The notes under the pieces: generated by a model
Seen by the model: only the letters and a program-made list of their open reading frames with translations
Told to the model about the DNA's origin: nothing
Databases searched by the model: none
Source of the DNA: Clostridiales bacterium CHKCI001
GTDB lineage: Bacteria; Bacillota; Clostridia; Lachnospirales; Lachnospiraceae
Length of the DNA stretch: 64,000 nt
NCBI GenBank assembly: GCA_900045905.1
Contig: FCNS01000004.1
Coordinates: 62,001 to 126,000, forward strand
Direction of reading: 5' to 3'
Shown: positions 1 through 8,292 of the stretch, piece by piece
Layout: the number at the start of each line of letters is the position of its first letter
Numbering within the stretch: the first letter of the stretch is position 1
Program-made: the position numbers and the translations under genes

Positions 1-297
1 AAAAAGCAACTAAATACTCGCGGTACCCAGATGCAGTCGTGGGCTTCCTTTACGGAAGGCCGCAAAAATATCTTCGCCGAACCAATACTACTGCAAATCA
101 GTGCAAAGTATGGGAAAACTTCTGCACAAGTGGTACTCCGCTATCTTATTCAAAACGGGATCGCTGTCATTCCAAAATCGGTTCACAGAGAACGAATGAA
201 ACAAAATCTTGATATTTTCGATTTTGAACTAACAGCAGAGGATATAGAGCAAATCAACAGTCTGAACGGCAATCGCTCCCTGTTCGGCTGGTATTAA
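1..297 (+). CDS. aldo/keto reductase, C-terminal part (cut by window edge)
   Basis: The frame is open from the first base, so only the last 98 codons are visible. The sequence carries the C-terminal AKR features: the stretch ending in IAVIPKS, which lines the NADPH pocket, and the FDFELTAEDIEQINSLN helix typical of bacterial AKR5-like reductases. Such enzymes reduce aldehydes or ketones with NADPH in the cytosol. An acetyltransferase and an FMN reductase follow closely on the same strand, so this looks like the upstream end of a small redox operon. The substrate cannot be told from the sequence. Confidence 0.9.
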   Translation, partial: KKQLNTRGTQMQSWASFTEGRKNIFAEPILLQISAKYGKTSAQVVLRYLIQNGIAVIPKSVHRERMKQNLDIFDFELTAEDIEQINSLNGNRSLFGWY

Positions 298-328
298 TTA
301 ATATTAATATATAGAAAGGATGATAATT

Positions 329-910
329 TTGACCATAGAAGATGTAATAGAAGGCTTCCAAGAAGGTGCGGTGAAAGATGCTGCACGAGATGCATATGCT
401 AATATACTCTTCCAAGAAGCGATCCAGATTAGTATGGAACTAAACACTCAATACCATACGCCAGAAGAAATTCAAGAGATTATGGAACGACTAACGGGTA
501 AAAAAATTGATGAAACTTTCCGCCTGTTCCCACCATTCTACACAGATTTCGGTAAAAATATCACCATCGGAAAAGATGTATTTATCAATTCTTGCTGTCA
601 TTTTCAAGATCAGGGTGGCATTACAATTGGTGATGGAACTTTAATTGGACATAATGTAGTCCTTGCCACCATCAACCATGCTCTTGAACCAGAGAAAAAA
701 AGGAAAAACTATTATGCTCCGATCAAGATTGGTAATCATGTGTGGATTGGTTCCAACGTAACCATTCTGCCAGGTGTTACAATCGGTGATTGGGCTGTAG
801 TAGCCGCAGGAGCCGTGGTTACAAAAGATGTTCCATCTATGACAGTAGTTGGTGGTATTCCTGCAAAAGTAATACGGAAAATTTCGAAAAAAAGAGAGGA
901 ATCAGAATGA
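329..910 (+). CDS. hexapeptide-repeat (LbH) sugar O-acetyltransferase
   Basis: A protein of about 193 residues of the maltose/galactoside acetyltransferase type. The N-terminal third is helical and the rest is left-handed beta-helix repeats, including [19 protein letters not shown] and the closing [10 protein letters not shown] and [10 protein letters not shown] motifs. The family moves an acetyl group from acetyl-CoA to a sugar hydroxyl. I prefer the TTG at 329 to the ATG at 320, because the AGAAAGGA ribosome site at 313-320 overlaps that ATG but is correctly spaced for the TTG. A relative of the same family lies in the cargo island at 19146-19718. The acceptor sugar is unknown. Confidence 0.9.
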   Translation: MTIEDVIEGFQEGAVKDAARDAYANILFQEAIQISMELNTQYHTPEEIQEIMERLTGKKIDETFRLFPPFYTDFGKNITIGKDVFINSCCHFQDQGGITIGDGTLIGHNVVLATINHALEPEKKRKNYYAPIKIGNHVWIGSNVTILPGVTIGDWAVVAAGAVVTKDVPSMTVVGGIPAKVIRKISKKREESE

Positions 911-929
911 AACAATGGAGGAAATGACA

Positions 930-1514
930 ATGAAAGTTTTAGCAATTAACAGCAGTGCAAGAAAAAACGGAAACACAGCGCTCCTTATCAATACTGTGTT
1001 TAAGGAATTAAATAAAGAGGGAATTGAAACCGAAATGATACAGCTTGCTGGCAAAATTATTGAGCCATGTAAAGCCTGTTGGGCATGCAGCGGAAAGAAA
1101 AATTGTATTCATAAAAACGATATATTTCAAGAAATCTTTGAAAAAATGACGCAAGCGGATGGAATTATCCTTGGCTCCCCAGTGTACACAGCCAACATAT
1201 CAGCCAATATGCAAGCATTTCTCGAACGAGCTTCTGTAGTTACAGATATGAACCAAGACGCCAAGTTGTTCCATCACAAAGTCGGTGCTGCTGTTACCGC
1301 AGCACGTCGGGGCGGCGCATTGAATGCACTGGATGCAATGACTCACTTCTTTCTGCTGCAAGAAATGTTTATTGTGGGTTCTTGCTACTGGCCAATGGCT
1401 TACGGGCAGATGCCAGGAGATGTTAAGAATGATGAAGAGGGTTTAAACACTATGAAAACCCTTGGGCAGAACATGGCCTATCTTCTGAAAGCGATTCAAA
1501 AACAAGTAGAATAA
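930..1514 (+). CDS. NAD(P)H-dependent FMN reductase / flavodoxin-fold iron-sulfur flavoprotein
   Basis: A flavodoxin-like fold of about 194 residues. It opens with a beta strand and FMN-phosphate loop (INSSARKNGNT), then has a CxxCWxCSGKKNC cluster near residue 50 typical of clostridial iron-sulfur flavoproteins, then the flavin loop GSPVYTANIS. It likely moves electrons from NAD(P)H through FMN in the cytosol. The start at 930 is chosen because GGAGG at 917-921 is ideally spaced for it, whereas the ATG at 915 overlaps that site. It follows the acetyltransferase by 19 bases and is probably co-transcribed. Confidence 0.88.
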   Translation: MKVLAINSSARKNGNTALLINTVFKELNKEGIETEMIQLAGKIIEPCKACWACSGKKNCIHKNDIFQEIFEKMTQADGIILGSPVYTANISANMQAFLERASVVTDMNQDAKLFHHKVGAAVTAARRGGALNALDAMTHFFLLQEMFIVGSCYWPMAYGQMPGDVKNDEEGLNTMKTLGQNMAYLLKAIQKQVE

Positions 1515-1538
1515 GTAAAATAAATTTGTCCTTTTATT

Positions 1539-1814
1539 TCACACTTGCCGTTCAAATCCTAGGTATCGTGTTCCTTGAAATGACAATTTTCCGTAATCCC
1601 CTTCCACCAACATTCCATATTCGTTTCCTTTTACTTGTAATTCCATGCGGTCACCACTTTCCACTTGGAATGTCACATAATAACAAGTACTTGAAGAACT
1701 ATGGTGAGCAGCATTCCCTGGATTTGCATGATGGTGGTGTGTTATATCCATGCGTTTTGCTACAATTGTTGCATCTACGGTTAGACGAGGTGAATATAAG
1801 TATAAATATCTCAA
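1539..1814 (-). pseudogene. DUF2500-like protein, N-terminally truncated relic
   Basis: About 90 residues resemble the C-terminal part of DUF2500 proteins: VDATIVAKRMD, a His-rich loop, YYVTFQVESGDRMEL and GDYGKLSFQGTRYLGFER. The family normally starts with a membrane segment, and none is present. The only possible start is a TTG at 1814 with no ribosome site, and an in-frame TAA lies at 1824-1826 just upstream. I read this as the decayed end of a lost gene. It is tail-to-tail with the FMN reductase and downstream of the PfpI gene on its own strand. Confidence 0.6.
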
Positions 1815-1843
1815 AAACCTCGATTACTCTGCAAATCATCAAT

Positions 1844-2443
1844 TTACATTTTAGGTATAGGTGCAACATATAACCCTAATTTGTGGAAATTATACCAGTC
1901 TACTACTTTCTCTTCACTTGCCACATTCAAAGCAAGTAAAATCTCTTTTGCAAATTCCATGGGAGCTGTACCATTCGCTGTTATAATATTTCTATCTCTT
2001 ACTGCCTGTCTTGCAACATATTTTTCTTCTCCTGTATAAATGGAACCTGCCCATTGTTTCAAGTCATTTAAATCGTTACTCGTATGAATCACATCATTCA
2101 AAACACCAACTGTACCTAAAAAAGCAGAAGCATCGCAAATGCCACCTAATATCTTTCCTTTTTGATTACAATCTTCTACAAGAACCTTAACTTGCCATGC
2201 ATCTTCATTTCTCCATGTCATACCACCAATCAAAACAACAGCATCATAATCGTTTGGAACAGATTTAATATCATAATCTGGCAATATTCTGAAACCACCT
2301 ATAGACTGTACATAATCTTTTGATAATGAAACCGTCTTAATATCATATTGTCCTTGTCCTAACATGGTTATCGCAGATGAAATATACGCCGCTTCCCAAT
2401 CTGCATATTGTTGTAAAATCACAAATAAAATAGTCTTCTTCAT
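1844..2443 (-). CDS. DJ-1/PfpI family glutamine amidotransferase-like protein
   Basis: A 199-residue class I glutamine amidotransferase fold of the DJ-1/PfpI group. The nucleophile-elbow cysteine is in GGICDASAFLG and an acidic residue lies in the AAYISS helix. Members act as cysteine hydrolases, deglycases or chaperones, and this one most resembles the YdeA type. The start at 2443 follows a strong AAAGGAGT site at 2453-2459; a longer reading to 2494 has no such signal. It is monocistronic, with the broken DUF2500 relic downstream. The exact reaction cannot be assigned. Confidence 0.85.
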   Translation of the reverse strand: MKKTILFVILQQYADWEAAYISSAITMLGQGQYDIKTVSLSKDYVQSIGGFRILPDYDIKSVPNDYDAVVLIGGMTWRNEDAWQVKVLVEDCNQKGKILGGICDASAFLGTVGVLNDVIHTSNDLNDLKQWAGSIYTGEEKYVARQAVRDRNIITANGTAPMEFAKEILLALNVASEEKVVDWYNFHKLGLYVAPIPKM

Positions 2444-2710
2444 ATTGTTGTACTCCTTTTCAATTGCAAGTTTCTTTCTTAGATTGTAGCACAAAACTGT
2501 CCCGATGAATAGAACTACTTTAAAACTCTTCTAAAGTAAAAGACACTATCCACAATCTTTATTGCCATCTTTCCCATACTTAATACCTTCCACCATCTGG
2601 TTAAACTACTCTCTACCTCCCATACCAGATTTATCAATATCTGTATCATTTGACTTCATTTTCTAGAATGCCAAAAACTTCTCCCTATTCAACAGGCTAA
2701 AATCCATAGC
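2444..2710. other. intergenic region, AT-rich, no gene seen
   Basis: This stretch lies between the PfpI gene start and the terminator of the ABC exporter operon. I find no open frame with a ribosome site on either strand. It must contain the minus-strand promoter of the PfpI gene, but I cannot pick a convincing -35/-10 pair. Confidence 0.5.
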
Positions 2711-2711
2711 C

Positions 2712-2747
2712 AAAAAGAGAACTGCTGGGGACTCCGACAGCCTCTCC
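2712..2747 (-). terminator. terminator of the ABC exporter operon
   Basis: On the minus strand a GC-rich imperfect stem (GAGAGGCTGTCGG pairing with the CCCAGCAGTTCTC side) is followed by TTTTT at 2716-2712. It lies just past the stop codon of the second ABC gene at 2750. Confidence 0.7.
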
Positions 2748-2749
2748 AC

Positions 2750-4588
2750 TTATTGAAACTGTGAGTAATAAAGTTTTGAATACAATCCTCCCTGATTTAG
2801 CAATGTATTATGCGTTCCCTGTTCCACAATATCTCCATTCTGTACTACCAAGATATGATCCGCATTCTGGATTGTAGAAAGCCGATGAGCAATTACAAAG
2901 CAGGTTTTCCCCTTCATCAATTCCCGCATGGCCAACTGGATTTTTTTCTCCGTCTGTGTATCCACATTAGAAGTAGCTTCGTCTAAAATCAACATCTTAG
3001 AATCCAACAGCATGGCACGAGCAATTGTAAGCATCTGTTTTTGCCCTTTGGAAAGCCCAGAGCCATCCCCAGTAAGAACGGTTTCATATCCCTGGGGCAT
3101 CTGCATGATAGCCTCATGAATATTGGCTGCTTTGCAAGCTTGCACCACATCTTCCAGGGTAGCATCCTCTTTTCCATAAGAAATATTCTCATAAATGGTT
3201 CCAGTAAATAGCCAAGTATCCTGAAGCACCATAGTATAAGCCTTTCGCAGACTATTTCTAGTCAGTCCAGAAATTTCTTTTCCATCCACAGTGATTGATC
3301 CAGACTGAGGATCATAAAACCTCATCAACAAATTGATCAGGGTCGTTTTTCCGGCACCTGTAGGACCAACAATTGCAGTCAAACTCCCTGGTTCAGCGTG
3401 GAAGCTGAGATCATGGATAATCGTCTGACCTGGCAAATAGCCAAAGCGAACATGTTCCATCCGTACATCTCCGCGAACATCGGTAAGTTCTATCGCATCT
3501 GGCGCATCAGCAGGCTCTGGTGCCTCATCAATCAGGCGAAAGATACGCTCTGCCGCCGCAGTAGCAGATTGCAGCTCACTAAGAATATTGGCAGCTTCAT
3601 TGACAGGACCAGAAAATTTTCGTGAATACAATACAAAAGAGGAGAGATTTCCTATCGAAATACTCTGAAAAAGATACAAGATGGCCCCTAAAACACTGAC
3701 AAGTGACAGGGATAAGTTATTAATAAAATTTACAGATGGACCTGTCATACTTCCATAATAGTCCGCATTATAATAGGCATCCACAGCTTCTGTATTTTTT
3801 TGATCAAATCGGAAAATCATCGTTTCTTCCTGATGATAAGCTTTTATTGTTTTTTGTCCACTAATAATTTCTTCTGAATACCCGTTCAGTTCTCCCAGCT
3901 TGGCAGAACGCTTACGAAACAGCGGTCGGACTCTTCTAGTCATATACTTGGTCAGCAAAATAGACGCTGGAATTGTAATTACAAAGACAGATACCAACAC
4001 TGGCGCAATCATGAGCATCATAGCCAAAGAACCAATTACTGTAATTACACTCGTACAGATCTGCAAAAGATCATTGGAAAGTGAAGCATTTACTGTGTCA
4101 ATATCATAAGAAATTCGACTGACAATGTCTCCTGTCTGTGTCCGATCAAAATATTCTACTGGAAGCCCCATCAAAGTATCAAAAACATCTTTTCGCATCT
4201 GATAAATGACACGCTGACTAAAACGAATCGTGATTCTTGTCAATATGTACGTCAACAGGGAAGAAACTCCATAAAATCCAATCATCAAGGCTGCATAAAA
4301 AAAGACAAGAGGAAAATCTACGTCATTTGGCCCATGGATTGCATCGATTGCATATCCTGAAAGCATCGGTCCGATTAGTCCAAGCAAGTTACTTACAATG
4401 GTAAGAAATAGAGCCAGAAACAGCAGCCATTTATATTGATATAAGTAACTCCACAGACGGATCAGCACATATCGCCGATCCCTTGGCTTTTCCTTTTGAT
4501 ATTTCTCATCTTCTTCCGATACAGGAAGTTTACCGAAAAAAGAGAACGAATTTTTTGACTGTTTCGTTTCATTCGATCGATGCTTCAT
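2750..4588 (-). CDS. ABC exporter subunit, fused permease/ATPase (second of pair)
   Basis: A 612-residue half-transporter. An N-terminal cytosolic stretch is followed by a six-helix ABC membrane domain (about residues 55-330) and an ATPase domain with Walker A GPTGAGKTT, a Q-loop, the signature LSKGQKQ, Walker B MLILDEATSN and the switch histidine in IAHRLST. The signature has LSKGQ instead of LSGGQ, common in one half of heterodimeric exporters. The ATG at 4588 has GGGAGA at the right distance; two upstream ATGs do not. It overlaps the first subunit gene by 20 bases, so the two are translationally coupled. The cargo is unknown; many such pairs export drugs or peptides. Confidence 0.93.
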   Translation of the reverse strand: MKHRSNETKQSKNSFSFFGKLPVSEEDEKYQKEKPRDRRYVLIRLWSYLYQYKWLLFLALFLTIVSNLLGLIGPMLSGYAIDAIHGPNDVDFPLVFFYAALMIGFYGVSSLLTYILTRITIRFSQRVIYQMRKDVFDTLMGLPVEYFDRTQTGDIVSRISYDIDTVNASLSNDLLQICTSVITVIGSLAMMLMIAPVLVSVFVITIPASILLTKYMTRRVRPLFRKRSAKLGELNGYSEEIISGQKTIKAYHQEETMIFRFDQKNTEAVDAYYNADYYGSMTGPSVNFINNLSLSLVSVLGAILYLFQSISIGNLSSFVLYSRKFSGPVNEAANILSELQSATAAAERIFRLIDEAPEPADAPDAIELTDVRGDVRMEHVRFGYLPGQTIIHDLSFHAEPGSLTAIVGPTGAGKTTLINLLMRFYDPQSGSITVDGKEISGLTRNSLRKAYTMVLQDTWLFTGTIYENISYGKEDATLEDVVQACKAANIHEAIMQMPQGYETVLTGDGSGLSKGQKQMLTIARAMLLDSKMLILDEATSNVDTQTEKKIQLAMRELMKGKTCFVIAHRLSTIQNADHILVVQNGDIVEQGTHNTLLNQGGLYSKLYYSQFQ

Positions 4589-6299
4589 TGTTTTCATCTC
4601 CCATCTGTGAAATACTAATTTGACGATAAGGCTCACAAGAAGCCATTAGCTCTTCGTGCGTACCATAACCGATTTCTTTTCCATTTTCCAACATTAAAAT
4701 ATGATCGGCGTGGCGGATGGAACTTGCTCTTTGAGCCACAATAATGGTCGTCGTTTCCCTAAAATTTTTCGCCAATGCCTGACGAAGCTGTGCATCAGTT
4801 TGATAATCCAGCGCACTGGAGGAATCATCTAGAATCAAAATTTCTGGATGTGCTGCCAGTGCCCGAGCAATTAAGACACGTTGCTTCTGACCACCACTTA
4901 AGTTGGAACCACGGATGGCCAAACGATAATTAACTCCTTCTTCTAATTCATAAATAAATGGCTGCGCCTGTGCACATTCAATCGCTTTCTCAATTCCTTC
5001 TTGGCTAACATCCCGTCCAAAACGGATGTTCTCCTCAATGGTATCTGCAAACAATACATCATTCTGAAAAACAATTCCAAATTTTTTATGAAGTTCGTTA
5101 GAAAGAATTCCTTGGATATCATCCCCATCAATCCTTATAGTTCCCTTGTCCGCATCATAAAAACGGATTAACAGGTTGACGATAGTACTCTTTCCACAAC
5201 CAGTTGCACCAATAATTCCAAGTGTTTCTCCTCGTTTGAGGGCAAAGGAAATATCAGAAACTACCTCTGAACGACCAGCATGATAGGAAAATGATACATG
5301 GTCAAACAATACATGATATTCTGTGTCTTTATGGTCTTTCGACTCGATTTTTAGATCTTCTGGTGTATCCAACACCTCACTAATACGTTTTGCAGACGCA
5401 GAACCCTTAGAAAACAGCATAAACATACGATTAATGGAAAGCATGGCATTTAGAATAATCGTAAAATATGTCAGAAAAGCCAAGATCGTACCTGGCTGTG
5501 TCTTTCCAGCATTCACACGAAACGCTCCAGCCACAACTACCAGCGTAAGACCCGTATTTAGAAACAGATTCATTAAAGGATTGCTCGCTGCCATTGTGAC
5601 AGAGGCCTTTGTTTCCTTTTCCACAATATTTTCGTTTGCCGCTTTGAAACGTTCCTTTTCATATTCCGTCTTAGAAAGAGCTTTAATCACTCGGATACCA
5701 GAAGAATTTTCTCTTACGACACGAACCATACGATCCACCGCCTGCTGAAGTTGAGTGTACATTGGGATTCCCCGCTGAGAAATAGAAAAAACAGTAACCG
5801 CAACAAAGGGAAGAACTGCTAAGAGTACTAATGTAAGTACTGGTTCCATAAACATGGACATCGTAATTCCTCCCAGTAATAAAATAGGGGCACGAATCCC
5901 CAAACGCTGCATCATACCGATCATCTGATGAATATTATAAGTATCAGAAGTCAAACGCGACTCTAATGAAGCAATTGTAAACGCATCCGTTTGGCGGCAG
6001 GAAAGATAGGAAATCCTACAAAATAAGTCATGTCTTAACCGCTGGGTTGTATCCCTAGCTACCCTGGAAGCCATTCGATTTGCAATTACATTACCAGACC
6101 AGGCAATTACAGAGCATACCAACATTAAAAAACCATAAAATAAAATTTCTGCCATATTTTTTTTTGGAACGATCACATCAATTAAATAAGAAAGAATCCA
6201 TGGCAAAAACAAATCCATAATTGTACCAGTAAATTTGATTATAACCCCAAAAATCATCCGCACAACATACGGACGCAAATAAAGAAATACCTTTTTCAA
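4569..6299 (-). CDS. ABC exporter subunit, fused permease/ATPase (first of pair)
   Basis: A half-transporter of about 576 residues with a six-helix membrane domain and an ATPase domain: Walker A GATGCGKST, signature LSGGQKQR, Walker B ILILDDSSSALD. The residue after Walker B is Asp, not the catalytic Glu, so this subunit should hold the degenerate ATP site, while its partner has DEATSN. That is the pattern of heterodimeric ABC exporters such as BmrCD or LmrCD. The best ribosome site (AAAGGAGT) points to the TTG at 6299 rather than the ATG at 6332. A promoter lies just upstream. Confidence 0.92.
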   Translation of the reverse strand: MKKVFLYLRPYVVRMIFGVIIKFTGTIMDLFLPWILSYLIDVIVPKKNMAEILFYGFLMLVCSVIAWSGNVIANRMASRVARDTTQRLRHDLFCRISYLSCRQTDAFTIASLESRLTSDTYNIHQMIGMMQRLGIRAPILLLGGITMSMFMEPVLTLVLLAVLPFVAVTVFSISQRGIPMYTQLQQAVDRMVRVVRENSSGIRVIKALSKTEYEKERFKAANENIVEKETKASVTMAASNPLMNLFLNTGLTLVVVAGAFRVNAGKTQPGTILAFLTYFTIILNAMLSINRMFMLFSKGSASAKRISEVLDTPEDLKIESKDHKDTEYHVLFDHVSFSYHAGRSEVVSDISFALKRGETLGIIGATGCGKSTIVNLLIRFYDADKGTIRIDGDDIQGILSNELHKKFGIVFQNDVLFADTIEENIRFGRDVSQEGIEKAIECAQAQPFIYELEEGVNYRLAIRGSNLSGGQKQRVLIARALAAHPEILILDDSSSALDYQTDAQLRQALAKNFRETTTIIVAQRASSIRHADHILMLENGKEIGYGTHEELMASCEPYRQISISQMGDENNEASIE

Positions 6300-6364
6300 A
6301 TCGTAATCACTCCTTTGCTCAAACGATTGCATATGAAATTCTTATACATACAACGATATAAAAC

Positions 6365-6393
6365 AGCATACTATTCTTCAAACAAAAAGTCAA
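6365..6393 (-). promoter_or_regulatory. sigma-A-like promoter of the ABC exporter operon
   Basis: On the minus strand TTGACT (6393-6388) and TATGCT (6370-6365) are separated by exactly 17 bases, about 65 bases upstream of the start chosen for the first ABC gene. Confidence 0.6.
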
Positions 6394-6472
6394 TGAAGGT
6401 CTACTTTACTTGTCTTTTTTCTAACAAAAGAAACTTCCACTGAAGCTTTCTTTTGCATATCACGATAAACGC

Positions 6473-6504
6473 AAAAAACTGCCAATGCTTTCACACATCA
6501 GCAG
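6473..6504 (-). terminator. relic rlmD terminator at the left junction
   Basis: On the minus strand a stem built from CTGCTGATG and GCATTGGCAG is followed by TTTTTT (6478-6473). The same hairpin, in diverged form, follows intact rlmD at 60392-60429. This copy belonged to the host's original rlmD 3' end and was displaced by the integration. Confidence 0.65.
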
Positions 6505-6535
6505 CTATTAGTTTCAATTCAATATATTAAATTGA

Positions 6536-6628
6536 TTATTTCTCCTGATTTTTAATCCTGTAATAGTTTTCCATGTCCCAGCCTAAGTTTACATAAGAAT
6601 TTTTGATTTTCCATTGCTTAAGAGACAT
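6536..6628 (-). pseudogene. displaced C-terminal tail of the host rlmD
   Basis: Read in its own frame this encodes a tail ending NLGWDMENYYRIKNQEK and a stop, clearly related to the end of intact rlmD (DLTLDMEDYYRIKDQEKQSNK). The recombinase frame enters from the right through VETVCLLSNGKSK. It leaves the tail frame at a run of five A on the minus strand and stops at 6589. A sixth A would join VETVCLLSNGKSK in frame to the tail. So the host tail was left here by integration and has since lost one base. Confidence 0.75.
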
Positions 6629-8292
6629 ACGGTCTCGACTGTATTTTCGTTGAGCAACCGAATTGTATCGCCTTCGCAGCCGTTATAATACACCGGGAAC
6701 TTAAAGCTGATCTGCTTTATGATGCGCCCGCTGTCATCCCTTTCAGGATACAACTCGATTGCCTTGATGAACGTTCTCATGAATTCCTTCTTTTCGAGAT
6801 CCGTCATCTTTCTATATATCTTATCAAATTCCAGGAGGAATTGATAGATCTGTTTTCCGGTGATCTGCTCACCGCAGGATGCGGAAATCTTCTCTTCCGC
6901 ATCCGCCAGCATCTCCTCCAGCTCGGAGATCCGGTCATACAAGTTATCCAAACGCTCCTGCATATCCTGATACTTCCGCTCATAATGCCGGTCATTGACA
7001 TCCAGCTTATCCAGCATGAGCACCAGCTTCTTTTTCGCGCCCATCACCTGCTGCAGTTTTCCCTTCACCTGTTCCCGCTCTTCTTCCAGGGAAGAAACAT
7101 CCACTTTCTCCTGCAGCTTGCTCTGGATGAAATCCCGGAACTTCTCCATCGCCACCATATCCCGGATGATCTGCACCACCTTCTCATTCAGCTCATCCTG
7201 GTTCAGAGACGGCTTAAAACCGCAGAAATGATCCTCGTCAATCTTCTTTCTGTGCTGGCATCTGTAGTAAAAGTCATCCTTGTACTCGCCGGTTTTCTTA
7301 TTCTTTCTCCGCCTTACCGTCCCGGCCATCCCGGAGCCGCAGACCGGGCATTTCAAAATTCCGGATAAAATATGCTCATGGTCAAGGCTGTGGGTTTTGT
7401 TCCATTTGACGCCTGTGACTCTGCGCTTGGCTTTCGCCGCCTCCCAGGTCTCCGGGTTAATGATGGCCTCATGGAGTCCGTCCGCCAAAAGATACTCGTC
7501 CTGCTTTACCCGGCGGTACTGGTCCCTCGTTCCCTTCACCTTTTCTGTCACGCTTTTGCCGTAAGCAATTTTGCCCGCATAAACCGGATTGTCCAGGATT
7601 TTTATAATCGTGCTTCTGGAAAAATGGCTGACTTCCTGATCCCGGAGTTTCTTTTTGGAATATCCATGCTGGTTCAGATAATTGCTGATGGAATCCGCCC
7701 CCATATCCGTATGGACAAACTTATCAAAGATTATCCGGACAATTTCCGCTTCCTCCGGGTTCACGATCAGAGTGCTGTTTTTGGAATCCAGGAGGTATCC
7801 GAAAGGCGCCTGCCCTCCGTTCCATTTCCCTTCCCTGGCTTTCTGCCTGCGTCCTTCCATAGTCTGGACCAGGATATTTTCCCGCTCAATCTCAGCAACA
7901 GCAGACAGAACAGTGATAGTCAGTTTCCCGGAATCTTTGGAAGAATCAATCCCGTCTTCCACACAAATCAGGTTTACGCCGTAATCCTGAATATACTGCA
8001 GGGAATTCAGCACATCCGCCGCATTTCTGCCAAACCTGGACAGTTTGAACACCAGGATATAGCTTACCCCGTCCCGGTCATCCGCCACATCCTGCAGCAT
8101 CTGCTGGAACTCCGGCCTTCCGGTAATGCTCTTTCCCGATTTTCCCGCATCACAGTATTCCCTGACAATCTCCATACCCTGAAACTCCGCGAATTTCACC
8201 AGCCGGTCTTTCTGGGCGTCCAGGCTGTAGCCGTCCACCTGCATGGCAGTAGAAACCCTAATATAAAGATAACATTTTTCCTTCTTTTTCAC
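6589..8292 (-). CDS. large serine recombinase 2 (integrase), C-terminus inside attL
   Basis: A 567-residue site-specific recombinase. The resolvase domain (residues 1-150) has the catalytic serine at 14 in YIRVSTAMQ and the helix motif KLSRFGRN. A recombinase DNA-binding domain follows (about 170-280), then a zinc ribbon (CPVCGSGM plus CQHRKK and a later Cys near 335-365) and a coiled coil (about 395-470). The last 17 residues (TVETVCLLSN onwards) read into the attachment site. The start is GTG at 8292 with GAGGAGGCGG upstream, and it overlaps the stop of recombinase 1 by four bases. Position at the element's left edge marks it as part of the integrase. Confidence 0.93.
   Translation of the reverse strand: MKKKEKCYLYIRVSTAMQVDGYSLDAQKDRLVKFAEFQGMEIVREYCDAGKSGKSITGRPEFQQMLQDVADDRDGVSYILVFKLSRFGRNAADVLNSLQYIQDYGVNLICVEDGIDSSKDSGKLTITVLSAVAEIERENILVQTMEGRRQKAREGKWNGGQAPFGYLLDSKNSTLIVNPEEAEIVRIIFDKFVHTDMGADSISNYLNQHGYSKKKLRDQEVSHFSRSTIIKILDNPVYAGKIAYGKSVTEKVKGTRDQYRRVKQDEYLLADGLHEAIINPETWEAAKAKRRVTGVKWNKTHSLDHEHILSGILKCPVCGSGMAGTVRRRKNKKTGEYKDDFYYRCQHRKKIDEDHFCGFKPSLNQDELNEKVVQIIRDMVAMEKFRDFIQSKLQEKVDVSSLEEEREQVKGKLQQVMGAKKKLVLMLDKLDVNDRHYERKYQDMQERLDNLYDRISELEEMLADAEEKISASCGEQITGKQIYQFLLEFDKIYRKMTDLEKKEFMRTFIKAIELYPERDDSGRIIKQISFKFPVYYNGCEGDTIRLLNENTVETVCLLSNGKSKILM

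Larger units (their letters stand above)
6473..6639. repeat. left duplicate of the rlmD 3' end (attL side)
   Basis: This segment matches 60392-60652 in order: the hairpin terminator, the coding tail for a peptide ending DMENYYRIKNQEK, and the VETVCLLSN codons. The two copies are diverged, mostly at third codon positions, so they are not a recent exact duplication. One was host DNA and the other came with the element. Confidence 0.8.

Noticed and set aside
3447-3460. CGAACATGTTCC inside the ABC transporter gene as a LexA box
   Set aside because: The GAAC and GTTC halves are only two bases apart instead of four, and the site is within coding sequence far from a promoter.
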